A stretch of DNA of 64,000 nucleotides from Alkalidesulfovibrio alkalitolerans DSM 16529 (lineage in GTDB: Bacteria > Desulfobacterota > Desulfovibrionia > Desulfovibrionales > Desulfovibrionaceae): assembly GCF_000422245.1 (NCBI RefSeq), contig NZ_ATHI01000005.1:186001-250000 (forward strand). Reading direction: 5' to 3'. A program made the translations under genes and the position numbers. Shown piece by piece: positions 1-7,133 of the stretch. The notes under the pieces were generated by a model. The model did not search any database and was not told where the DNA came from. It saw only the letters and a program-made list of their open reading frames with translations. Each line of letters opens with the position of its first letter. Position 1 is the first letter of the stretch.

Positions 1-438
1 GCCCTGCAAAAGGCCCTGGAGGTCGCGGCGCTCCACCCCGGAAGCCTGGTCATCGGCGCGGACACCGTGGTCGCCGTGGGCGGCCAGATGCTGGGAAAGC
101 CCGTGGACGAGGCCGACGCGCGGCGCATGCTGGGTCTGCTCGCGGGCCGCGAGCACCTGGTGGCCACGGGCTGCGCGCTTGTGCCGCCGGATGGCCCGGC
201 GCGCACCTTCGCGGTCGGCACCCGCGTGACCATGATCGATCCGGGGCCTGCGGCCCTGGCTGCCTACGCGGCCACGGGCGAGCCCCTGGACAAGGCCGGA
301 GCCTATGCCATCCAGGGCCAGGGCGCGTTCCTGGTGCGCAGCGTGGAAGGGTCCTACACCAACGTCGTGGGCCTGCCCCTGGCCGAGGTGCTTGAGACAG
401 CAGTGTCTTTGGGGAGCGTGAGACCAGTGAAAGATTGA
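1..438 (+). CDS. maf: Maf family nucleotide pyrophosphatase, C-terminal part (5' end outside window)
   Basis: The frame is open from base 1, so the N-terminus lies upstream; 145 residues are visible of the usual 190-200. Maf proteins hydrolyse non-canonical or modified nucleoside triphosphates in the cytoplasm. Seen here are the family motifs GADTVV, LGKP, the KAGAYAIQG block and the terminal VVGLPLAEV. After VVGLPLAEV the protein ends in an unusual tail (LETAVSLGSVRPVKD). A second copy of the same 3' coding sequence lies at 1487-1561 and reads VVGLPLAEVIEALL, the more typical Maf end. I infer that an insertion replaced the native last codons with an imported, still functional, end. Family assignment is secure; consequences for activity are unknown. 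Confidence 0.9.
   Translation, partial: ALQKALEVAALHPGSLVIGADTVVAVGGQMLGKPVDEADARRMLGLLAGREHLVATGCALVPPDGPARTFAVGTRVTMIDPGPAALAAYAATGEPLDKAGAYAIQGQGAFLVRSVEGSYTNVVGLPLAEVLETAVSLGSVRPVKD
364..396 (+). repeat. Left direct repeat (attL-like) in maf 3' end
   Basis: This 33-bp segment matches 1487-1519 at 31 of 33 positions, with an uninterrupted identical core of 24 bp (367-390 and 1490-1513). It encodes the conserved Maf VVGLPLAEV segment. Placement at a gene 3' end and exact bracketing of an A+T-rich insert are typical of site-specific integration. No recombinase is present between the repeats. Confidence 0.8.
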
Positions 439-450
439 CCCAAGCTGACA

Positions 451-468
451 TATTTTATATATAAAATA
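451..468. promoter_or_regulatory. 18-bp A+T palindrome upstream of the Abi-type gene
   Basis: A perfect palindrome, TATTTTATA followed by TATAAAATA, lies about 75 bp before the start codon of the Abi-type gene. It could contain the -10 element and also serve as an operator. No dedicated regulator gene sits in the island, so its role is inferred from position only. Confidence 0.35.
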
Positions 469-543
469 TAAATTTGCTTTTTGTTTCCAAGCTATCCAGC
501 CATATTTGATCCCTACCATCACCCAATTACGAGGTAGTGATTA

Positions 544-1416
544 ATGACCAAAATCAATCCCAATGTAATCAGATTGTTAGCAAAGACAATTACTGGGGAC
601 AATCAAAAAGCACCCTACCTGAAGGGGCCTGATCTTGTAGACTTTTTTAACCAATTTGGGTTTGATGATCAATATAGCTGGAATGGAGGATTTCCAACAC
701 GCTGGGTATATGCAGAAGAAAAGATCAAAAGCTTGATTGAAATTGGAAAATTTCGCGATTTTCTAATTGAATTAGTCAATCCAGCTAGATTCATAGAGAG
801 CGAAATCGACTTCACATCAACAATCGAATATATAAACCATCTACTATCTCACAATGATATCAAATTATCATATACCGGAAGAAAAGTGATTATTGATGGC
901 TTGAAATCACATAGTATAGACTTCAAAAAGAAAATGAATGCATCTGACAAAGATTTTGATTCATTCATTGATGACCAAATAGTAAAATGCGATCGAAAAA
1001 TTGAAAATGGCGACTATGATGGAGCAATTACAAACGCACGGACATTACTTGAAAGTGTACTCCATGAACTTGAAAGTAATTTATCCGCTGGCAACAACAA
1101 AAAAGATGGCGATCTGATCAAAATGTTCAAAAGAGTTAAAACTCTGATGAACATGAATGAAAAAGAATATCCTGGAAACAATGCCGTTCTCCAACTTATA
1201 AGTGGGATAACCTCCATTGTTAATGGGATTGCTACACTAAGTAACGAGATGGGTGATCGGCATGCCAGAGGGAAAAAACCACTAAAACATCATGCGATGC
1301 TGTGCGTAAACTCATCAAAAACAATTTGTGAGTTTATGACATCAAGCTTCATGCACCAAGCAAAGAACGGAAATATTATTTGCCATACTAAACAAGGAGG
1401 AAGCGAACGAGAATAA
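544..1416 (+). CDS. Abortive infection family protein (Abi_C / HEPN-like C-terminus)
   Basis: The product has 290 residues with no signal peptide or membrane segment. The N-terminal ~90 residues contain GPDLVDFFNQFGF and GGFPTRW, as in AbiJ-type N-terminal modules. The C-terminal ~145 residues resemble the Abi_C family: GDYDGAITNARTLLESV near 156-171, then SNEMGDRHARGKKP near 233-246, then HAMLCVNSSKTICEF. Relatives are anti-phage abortive-infection proteins, many with HEPN RNase folds whose active site is R-x(4-6)-H. Here H240 is kept, but the residue where the Arg would be expected is Ser233, so nuclease activity is uncertain. An SD-like GAGGT at 531-535 supports the ATG at 544. Codon use and A+T content differ sharply from all neighbours. 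Family call from memory of motifs; exact Abi class unresolved. Confidence 0.75.
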   Translation: MTKINPNVIRLLAKTITGDNQKAPYLKGPDLVDFFNQFGFDDQYSWNGGFPTRWVYAEEKIKSLIEIGKFRDFLIELVNPARFIESEIDFTSTIEYINHLLSHNDIKLSYTGRKVIIDGLKSHSIDFKKKMNASDKDFDSFIDDQIVKCDRKIENGDYDGAITNARTLLESVLHELESNLSAGNNKKDGDLIKMFKRVKTLMNMNEKEYPGNNAVLQLISGITSIVNGIATLSNEMGDRHARGKKPLKHHAMLCVNSSKTICEFMTSSFMHQAKNGNIICHTKQGGSERE

Positions 1417-1486
1417 CTCCTCATCTGTTTTGCAGAAAGAAGAATAAGCCAGGACACATAGAAAGCATGCACGTATTTCCTCAAGC

Positions 1487-1561
1487 GTGGTGGGCCTGCC
1501 CCTGGCCGAGGTGATTGAGGCGCTTTTGGGTTCCGGCGCGCTTGAATCTGCTCGGGGTTGA
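1487..1561 (+). pseudogene. Displaced native 3' end of maf (attR-like repeat plus original tail)
   Basis: Read in the maf frame this gives VVGLPLAEVIEALLGSGALESARG and a stop. That is a typical Maf C-terminus with the G+C-rich codon use of the host. It has no start and is separated from maf by the island. It is best read as the original maf tail, displaced when the island brought in a replacement end. Bases 1487-1519 form the right direct repeat. Confidence 0.75.
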
Positions 1562-2200
1562 GGAACGCCTCGTGGCAGGCGGTGTTTCCCGAGGGGATCG
1601 CGTCCCCGAAGGGCAGCCCGAGGACGTGCCGCGAGGGCGCGCCTGACCAGCCAAGCCCCTCGCGGGCGCTGAATCCGAACCGCCCGAACTACCCCAGATC
1701 GCCAACTAGGACGACCCCGGGAGGCCCCTCCCCGCTTCCCCGCCAGCCCGCCGGATCGCGTGCCAGCCGCCTTCCCGGCCCCCTGCCGGATCGCCTGCCA
1801 GCCGCCTCCCGGCTCCCTGCCATACCGCCTGCCGAACGTCTGCCGAACGTCTGCCGAACGTCTGCCGCCCCCTTCCCGGCCCCCTGCCGCACGCCCGCCG
1901 AGTTGGACGGGAGAACACGCCGCGGCTTCGGAAAACATCCCCCTGGCCCCCGAGTCAGCGGCGGGCCCCCTTGTGATCGATCGAACGATCACCCCTGAAT
2001 TCCACCAAACCCACGCAGCGCCGGTCCATCCATGGCCCCTGCCCCCTGACGGAAAACAGATGAAAAGTGCCATAACAAAACTTAACGCACTTTTTTTCAC
2101 AAATACATTTTCCTCCCTGTGTCCTCCGAAATCTATGCAAGACAAGGGTTCCCAAGGATCACTATAATTAAAAAAAATTCATATTCTGTTAGATTTTTCC
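1562..2200. other. Non-coding G+C-rich stretch between maf remnant and CBS gene
   Basis: No open frame here has a convincing start, codon pattern or family resemblance; the reading frames in both directions look like low-complexity Pro/Arg/Gly shadows. The stretch holds a degenerate repeat block (1751-1867). It also holds an inverted repeat GTGATCG/CGATCAC with a 6-nt spacer at 1973-1992. After about 2040 it turns A+T-rich and leads into a promoter. Confidence 0.6.
1751..1867. repeat. Degenerate 35-bp and 11-bp tandem repeats
   Basis: Two adjacent units of about 35 bp (1751-1785 and 1786-1819), both starting CCGGATCGC, differ at few positions. They are followed by three exact tandem copies of the 11-mer TGCCGAACGTC (1830-1862) plus a partial fourth. 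A related C-rich segment continues after 1867. The array is too short and its units too variable for a CRISPR. Confidence 0.75.
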
Positions 2201-2229
2201 TTGACACAAAAGTTAGTCCAACTTATCAC
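2201..2229 (+). promoter_or_regulatory. Sigma70-like promoter for the CBS/DASS operon
   Basis: TTGACA (2201-2206) is followed after 17 nt by TATCAC (2224-2229), in a locally A+T-rich region. The start codon of the CBS gene is about 90 bp downstream. The -35 is perfect and the -10 is a weaker match. Confidence 0.5.
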
Positions 2230-2320
2230 AAGCCAACTTGCATCATGGGAGAAGAGAACCTGAGACCTGCGGACGATCGCTCAACCTGTAACCGTGGATG
2301 ACCTTGAAAAGGGACGCCAG

Positions 2321-2863
2321 ATGGATTCGATCAAGACCAAAAAATTGATGATCCCAATTTCAGAATACGTGAGCGTCAAGGACGATGACACCTTGCGCGA
2401 ATGCTTCAAGGCCTTCGAGAACTACAAAGCCGCGAAGGGCCAGGAGAAGGCCCACCGCGATGCGCTCGTCTTCTCCGAAACGGGGGAATTCAAGGGCGTA
2501 CTGACCATGCTCGACATCTTTCTCGCACTCGAACCGACGTACAAAAAAATACTCCAGCAAAAGGACATCCCGAGCGCCCTCTCCAGCGAATACGTCTCGT
2601 CCCTGTACAAGGACTTCCAACTCTGGCCGGAGTCGCTGGCCAGGGTCTGTCCCAGGGCAGCGAACCTCAAGGTCTCCGAGGTCATCGGCCCTCTCGCCGA
2701 ACAGTCCTTCGTGGACGTCGAAGACAGCCTGGACAAGGCACTGCATCGCTTCATCCTGGGTGTGCGCCAGCCGCTGCTCGTCACCGAGAATGGCAAGGTC
2801 GTTGGCGTGCTGCGCTACGGCGACATCTTCGAGGAAGTCCGCAAACTCATGCTTTCCTGCTAG
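2321..2863 (+). CDS. Two-CBS-domain protein
   Basis: This 180-residue cytoplasmic protein has two CBS-type halves. The first covers about 8-85 (IPISEYVSVKDDDTLRECF, then GEFKGVLTMLDIF) and the second about 115-180 (SFVDVEDSLDKALHRF, then GKVVGVLRYGDIF). CBS pairs usually bind adenine nucleotides and regulate a partner. The gene lies 69 bp before a DASS transporter on the same strand, so it may sense energy state for that transporter; this is inference. ATG at 2321 is chosen over the in-frame GTG at 2294 because AAGGGA sits at the right distance and the CBS fold begins just after it. Confidence 0.8.
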   Translation: MDSIKTKKLMIPISEYVSVKDDDTLRECFKAFENYKAAKGQEKAHRDALVFSETGEFKGVLTMLDIFLALEPTYKKILQQKDIPSALSSEYVSSLYKDFQLWPESLARVCPRAANLKVSEVIGPLAEQSFVDVEDSLDKALHRFILGVRQPLLVTENGKVVGVLRYGDIFEEVRKLMLSC

Positions 2864-2932
2864 CCGAATGAACACGACCGTTCAGCAACCAAAAACCTCA
2901 ACGAACGACCTGCACTTCCAGGAGACAATCAC

Positions 2933-4414
2933 ATGAGCGCCACCGACGCGGCACAGCAGAAGTCATTCAACTGGTCCAAGCTTCTTCTTGCGATGCTTGG
3001 CCCGGCCCTTTTCTTCATCGTCTACTACTCTCCGCCCTGGCCCGACGCCGTCGATCCCCTAGGCGTGAGCTTCGCCCTCAGCCGCGAGGCCAAGGGCGCC
3101 CTGGCGGTCTTCCTCTGGGCGGGCCTGTGGTGGGTCTTCGAGGTCGTGCCCATCGGCGTCACCTCACTGCTCATCGGAACGCTCCAGGCCCTGTTCTTCA
3201 TCAGGCCCGCAAAGGACGCCTACCGCGCCTTCATGGATCCCTCGGTACTCTTCATCTTCGGCTCCGTGGTCATCGGCTTGGTCTTCACCAAGACCGGTCT
3301 GACCAGGCGTCTGGCCTACAAGATGCTGAAGGTCGTGGGCGAACGCACGAGCATGATCTACCTGGGCTGCTTCTTCGTCACAGCCTTCCTGACCCTGTTC
3401 ATGGCCCACACGGCCGTGGCCGCCACGGTCTACCCCCTGCTCCTGGCCATCTACAGCCTCTACGGTGAGGGCGACAAGGTCACCAAATTCGGCAAGGGCC
3501 TGTTCATCGGCATGGCCTACGTCGCGGGCGCGGGCTCCATCATCTGTCTGCTCGGCGCGGCGCGCGGCATCGTGGCCCTGGGCTTCTTCAAGGACTTGGC
3601 CGGGCAGGACATCTCGTTCTTCCAGTACCTCTATTACAACGCGCCGCTCGGTTTCCTCATGGTCGGTCTGCTGTGGTGCTTCATGATGTTCTTCTTCAAG
3701 CCGGAGAAGTCCACCATCCCCGGCCTGCGCAAGAAGGTCGAGGAACTCGACAAGAGCATGGGACCGATCACCAAGAACGAAAAGCTGGCCGCGGGCATCG
3801 TCCTCTCGGTCATCGCCTTCATGTCGCTGCAGTCCTTCATCCCGGCCCTGGCCCCCTACAACAAGTCCGCCGTCCTCTTGATCTCCACGATCACCTTCTT
3901 CGTGATCAAGATTCTGGACATCAACGACCTGGAAGCCATTCCCTGGAACATCATCCTGCTCTTCGCGGGCGCCATGTCCATCGGTTTCTGCCTCTGGGAG
4001 ACTGGCGCGGCGCAATGGCTGGCCGTGAACTGGCTGACGATCTTCAAGGAAGCCAACTGGTTCGTCTTCGTCATGAGCATCGCGTTCTTCGTGCTCATCA
4101 TGACCAACTTCATCATGAACGTCGCGGCCATCGCCATCTCGCTGCCCGTGGCCCTGGTCATTGCCCCCTATCTGGGCGTGGCCGGAGAGGTGGTGCTCTT
4201 CGCATCGCTGGCCACGGCGGGCATGCCCTTCGTTCTGCTCGTGGGCGCTGCGCCCAACGCCATCGCCTACGACTCCAAGCAGTTCACCTCGGGCGAATTC
4301 TTCAAGTACGGAATTATCGCCTCGGTCATGCTCATGGTGGTCTTGAGCCTCTTCGTCATGTTCATCTGGCCCCTCATGGGCATGCAGGTCACCCTGCCGG
4401 TCACGGGCGGATAA
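2933..4414 (+). CDS. DASS/SLC13 family sodium-coupled anion symporter
   Basis: The 493-residue membrane protein has about a dozen hydrophobic segments. Family features include an N-terminal helix pair followed by VVPIGVTSLLIG, the FGSVVIGLVFTKTGL segment, an internal repeat in the second half (NIILLFAGAMSIG) and the MTNFIMNVAAIAIS and PNAIAYDSKQFTSGEF motifs of the sodium:sulfate/dicarboxylate clade. It probably imports a dicarboxylate or sulfate with Na+. Substrate cannot be told from sequence alone. An AGGAG at 2920-2924 sets the start. It ends just before a strong terminator and is probably co-transcribed with the upstream CBS gene. Confidence 0.88.
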   Translation: MSATDAAQQKSFNWSKLLLAMLGPALFFIVYYSPPWPDAVDPLGVSFALSREAKGALAVFLWAGLWWVFEVVPIGVTSLLIGTLQALFFIRPAKDAYRAFMDPSVLFIFGSVVIGLVFTKTGLTRRLAYKMLKVVGERTSMIYLGCFFVTAFLTLFMAHTAVAATVYPLLLAIYSLYGEGDKVTKFGKGLFIGMAYVAGAGSIICLLGAARGIVALGFFKDLAGQDISFFQYLYYNAPLGFLMVGLLWCFMMFFFKPEKSTIPGLRKKVEELDKSMGPITKNEKLAAGIVLSVIAFMSLQSFIPALAPYNKSAVLLISTITFFVIKILDINDLEAIPWNIILLFAGAMSIGFCLWETGAAQWLAVNWLTIFKEANWFVFVMSIAFFVLIMTNFIMNVAAIAISLPVALVIAPYLGVAGEVVLFASLATAGMPFVLLVGAAPNAIAYDSKQFTSGEFFKYGIIASVMLMVVLSLFVMFIWPLMGMQVTLPVTGG

Positions 4415-4435
4415 ACGCAAACCCCACACCAACGC

Positions 4436-4469
4436 AAAAGGCCCCGGTCGCATGCGACCGGGGCCTTTT
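4436..4469. terminator. Bidirectional rho-independent terminator
   Basis: A perfect 17+17 palindrome (AAAAGGCCCCGGTCGCA and its complement) leaves an A-run on one side and a T-run on the other. It therefore works for the DASS gene on the plus strand and for trpS on the minus strand. Confidence 0.9.
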
Positions 4470-4500
4470 CTGATTGGCGGTCCGAAGCTGCTCTTCGGGC

Positions 4501-5484
4501 CTAGAAGTCGAAATTCAAGAGCCTGCGCACGTCGTCCATGGTTTGCTGGGCCAGGGCACGGGCCTTGTCGGAACCGGCGACGATGATGTCCTGCAAGGTA
4601 TCGGGCCTGGCCTCGTACTCCCTGCGCCGTGCCTGGATGGGCTCCAGGAAGTCGGCCATCTTCTCGGCCAGGAGCTTTTTGCAGTCACCGCAGCCCCGAG
4701 CGGCCGTGCGACAGCCCTCCTCGATCTCGGGCAAGATCCCCGTGGGCGCGAGCAACTCCAGGTACGGGAAGAGGTTGCAGTCCTTGGGCTCGCCCGGGTC
4801 CTTCAGGCGCTGGCGCTTGGTGTCCGTGAGCATGCTCATGACCTTGGGCCTGATCTCGGACATGGGGTCCTTCAGATAGATGGAGTTGCCATAGCTCTTG
4901 GACATCTTGCGGCCGTCAAGGCCCGGCAGCTTGGCCGAGGAGGTCAGCTTGGCCTCGGGCTCGGGGAAGTACTCGCCGTACAGGTAGTTGAAGCGGCGCA
5001 CGATCTCGCGCGTCAGCTCCAGGTGCGGCAACTGGTCTTGGCCCACGGGCACCCACTTGGGCTTGTAGATGACGATGTCCGCGCACTGCAGCACCGGGTA
5101 GCCCAGAAAGCCGTAGGTGGAGAGGTCCTTGCTGGACTGCTCGCGCACCTCCTTGAAGGTGGGGTTGCGCTCCAGCCAGCCCGTGGGCGTGATCATGGAG
5201 AGCAGCAGATGCAACTCGGCGTGCTCCTTGACCCTGGACTGCTGAAAGAGGATCGCCCGCTCGGGATCGAGCCCGGCGGCCAGCCAGTCGCAGACCAACT
5301 CGGGCACGAAGCCCTTCACGTCGCGGGGCTCGGCGTAATTGGTGGTCAGGGCGTGCCAGTCGGCCACGAAGTAGAGACAGTCGTGCTCCTTCTGCATCTC
5401 CACCCAGTTGAGCAGGACACCGAAATAATGGCCGAGGTGCAGGGGCCCGGTGGGCCGCATGCCGGAAACGATGCGATTGTTCAT
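4501..5484 (-). CDS. trpS: Tryptophanyl-tRNA synthetase
   Basis: The enzyme charges tRNA-Trp with tryptophan in the cytoplasm. The 327-residue product has the class I signature PTGPLHLGHY at 11-20 (HIGH-type) and KMSKS at 193-197. It also has the family blocks PVGQDQLPHLELTRE and FVADWHALTT. The length is normal for bacterial TrpS. The start is the ATG that gives MNNRIVSGMRPTG, because the longer open frame upstream overlaps the M50 gene without homology. It lies 11 bp downstream of the M50 protease gene and is probably co-transcribed. Confidence 0.97.
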   Translation of the reverse strand: MNNRIVSGMRPTGPLHLGHYFGVLLNWVEMQKEHDCLYFVADWHALTTNYAEPRDVKGFVPELVCDWLAAGLDPERAILFQQSRVKEHAELHLLLSMITPTGWLERNPTFKEVREQSSKDLSTYGFLGYPVLQCADIVIYKPKWVPVGQDQLPHLELTREIVRRFNYLYGEYFPEPEAKLTSSAKLPGLDGRKMSKSYGNSIYLKDPMSEIRPKVMSMLTDTKRQRLKDPGEPKDCNLFPYLELLAPTGILPEIEEGCRTAARGCGDCKKLLAEKMADFLEPIQARRREYEARPDTLQDIIVAGSDKARALAQQTMDDVRRLLNFDF

Positions 5485-5495
5485 GTGCGATTTCC

Positions 5496-6140
5496 TCAGA
5501 GCAGGATGGTGGCCATGAAGCGGATCATCGGCCAGAGAATCTGGCCAAGCATGCCGGTCACGGCCAAAAGGATGATGACGATGAAGCCGAAGCGACCGAA
5601 GGACATGTATTGCATGGCCGTGCGCAGGGGCAGGAACAGGGCCACTATGTTCGAGCCGTCCAGGGGCGGGATGGGCAGCAGGTTGAAGCACCCCAGGACT
5701 AGGTTGATGAGGACGCCCGCCTCGATGATGCCCGTCAGGGGCAGCAGGATGGAGACGGCCAGCTCCGACGGTTCTCCCGAGAGTCCGGCCACGACCAGCA
5801 AATGCAGGCGGGCCAAGATCGCGGCCGTGATGAAGTTGGCCAGCGGCCCGGCCACGGCCACAAGCGCCATGCCTTGGCGCGGATTCCTGAAATAGCGCGG
5901 GTCCACGGGCACCGGCTTGGCCCAGCCGATCATCTGGGTGAGGACCAGCACGATGGTGCCCATGACGTCCAGATGCTTGAACGGGTTGAGCGTCAGGCGG
6001 CCGGCCATGCGGGCCGTTGGGTCGCCGAGACGAAAGGCCATCAGCCCATGGCAGAGCTCGTGCACGGTGATGGCCAGGAGAAAGCCGGGAGTAATCAGGG
6101 CGATCTTCTGGACCCACCCCGCCATGTTGAAATCGAACAT
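5496..6140 (-). CDS. Site-2 protease family (M50) membrane metalloprotease
   Basis: This 214-residue integral membrane protein has the zinc-binding HExxH as HELCH at 27-31 and the third-ligand region NLLPIPPLDGS with Asp161. About five to six hydrophobic segments are visible. This is the short M50 subgroup without PDZ or CBS domains. It is found widely beside trpS-type housekeeping genes, and its substrates are mostly unknown. The adjacent trpS starts 11 bp after its stop. No partner anti-sigma factor is nearby. Confidence 0.9.
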   Translation of the reverse strand: MFDFNMAGWVQKIALITPGFLLAITVHELCHGLMAFRLGDPTARMAGRLTLNPFKHLDVMGTIVLVLTQMIGWAKPVPVDPRYFRNPRQGMALVAVAGPLANFITAAILARLHLLVVAGLSGEPSELAVSILLPLTGIIEAGVLINLVLGCFNLLPIPPLDGSNIVALFLPLRTAMQYMSFGRFGFIVIILLAVTGMLGQILWPMIRFMATILL

Positions 6141-6178
6141 GGAGAAGGGCGCTAGCAGAAGAGCCCTGCCAGGGCAAG

Positions 6179-6202
6179 AAAAACCGCCCCCTTCGAGGGC
6201 GG
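6179..6202 (-). terminator. Rho-independent terminator (minus strand)
   Basis: Read on the minus strand, a CCGCCC/GGGCGG stem is followed by five Ts. It sits downstream of the receiver gene and upstream of the M50-trpS pair. A second stem, ACGGCCGG/CCGGCCGT, lies at 6254-6275. Confidence 0.7.
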
Positions 6203-6312
6203 CGCGGCGTGCAAAAGGCCGTGACGTACGACGCGCCTGTCACCTGAAACGCGAACGGCCGGGGAAACCGGCCGTCGGACGCGGAGCCAAATCCCGCGCG
6301 ATGCGAACGCGC

Positions 6313-6696
6313 CTAGCGCTGGGTCAGGGCCTTCTTCATGGCCAGATCGACCTTGGACTTCAGTTCGGAAAGATCCACGGACTTGACCACGTAGTAATCG
6401 GCGGCAATGGACTTCAGGTCGTGCTGGAAGGAGTCGTAGGCCGTGGAGAGGATCACGGGCAGGTCCTGGTCCTTGCCCCGGATCTCCTGCAGAAGGTCGA
6501 GTCCCGAGCGGTTGGCTCCGAGCTTGATGTCCAGGATGACCACCTTGGGCCGCTCCCTCTCGATGAGCTCCACTATGTCTTCTTCGCCGTTGGAGGTGAC
6601 GACGCTCATGCCCTCGGCTTCGAGCTCCTCGCGGTAGAGCATGCGGATATGTTTCTCGTCGTCCACGACGAGAACCTTTTTCTCGGGGGCAGCCAT
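6313..6696 (-). CDS. Stand-alone CheY-like response regulator
   Basis: The 127 residues form a single receiver domain with no output domain. The acidic pair D12/D13, phosphoacceptor D56 (VILDIKL), T85 and K105 (VVKS) are all in place. Such lone receivers pass phosphate to, or bind, another protein. No histidine kinase is adjacent, so the partner cannot be named. TGAGGAGGAATCC before the ATG is a strong SD. The gene is flanked downstream by terminator hairpins, suggesting a single-gene transcript. Confidence 0.9.
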   Translation of the reverse strand: MAAPEKKVLVVDDEKHIRMLYREELEAEGMSVVTSNGEEDIVELIERERPKVVILDIKLGANRSGLDLLQEIRGKDQDLPVILSTAYDSFQHDLKSIAADYYVVKSVDLSELKSKVDLAMKKALTQR

Positions 6697-6926
6697 GGAT
6701 TCCTCCTCATTTTCAACGATGCCGCTGGGAACATTGTATGGAGGATTTTACCCACCGGGTCAACACCCGCCAGGAGGGGCGCGGAGGCTTTTCCCGCATT
6801 TGCCCTTCTCCCGAAAATGGGGCATGAGGCGCTTCACGTCCCGGGTGATGACTTTTCCAGTCCAAATTGGTATGAATTAATATCCCCGCGTCACCACAGC
6901 ACTTCATCACCGGACGAAAGCACCTC

Positions 6927-7124
6927 ATGATAACAGTACGAAGAGATCCCGAAGGCACCGTCCTGACCCTCGACAACGTCAAGACCGTGCGCGCCCTGTT
7001 GGGCCGCCTGGGCGAGACCTGCACCACGGCTCTGGTCATCCGTGGCCGCGAACTGCTCACCGAGGACCGCAGCCTTTCGCCGGGCGACGAGATCACCGTG
7101 CGCACCGTGCGCTCCAAAGGATAG
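6927..7124 (+). CDS. TtuB/MoaD-ThiS-like ubiquitin-fold sulfur carrier
   Basis: The 65-residue beta-grasp protein resembles ThiS, MoaD and TtuB, which carry sulfur as a C-terminal thiocarboxylate. The typical RGRELLTEDRSLSPGDEITV segment is present (given here only as landmarks GRELLT and SPGDEI). Most carriers end in Gly-Gly; this one ends in Arg-Ser-Lys-Gly, so only one terminal Gly is kept. The stop at 7122-7124 was checked in the DNA. The TtuA-like gene begins 9 bp downstream, so the two should act together in tRNA 2-thiolation. Confidence 0.8.
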   Translation: MITVRRDPEGTVLTLDNVKTVRALLGRLGETCTTALVIRGRELLTEDRSLSPGDEITVRTVRSKG

Positions 7125-7133
7125 GATGCATTC

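Larger units (their letters stand above)
397..1486. mobile_element. Small A+T-rich genomic island inserted in maf
   Basis: The segment between the two 33-bp repeats is strikingly A+T-rich, while everything around it is G+C-rich. It carries a single gene (544-1416) of the abortive-infection type plus a promoter-like A+T palindrome. One repeat length plus the insert is 1,123 bp. The repeat pair, base composition and single defence-type cargo indicate horizontal acquisition. There is no integrase, transposase or terminal inverted repeat, so it was probably mobilised in trans or is a remnant of a larger island. Confidence 0.7.

Noticed and set aside
1751-1867. Possible CRISPR array
   Set aside because: Units are directly abutting or without regular spacers and only 11 bp or about 35 bp with few copies; no cas genes.
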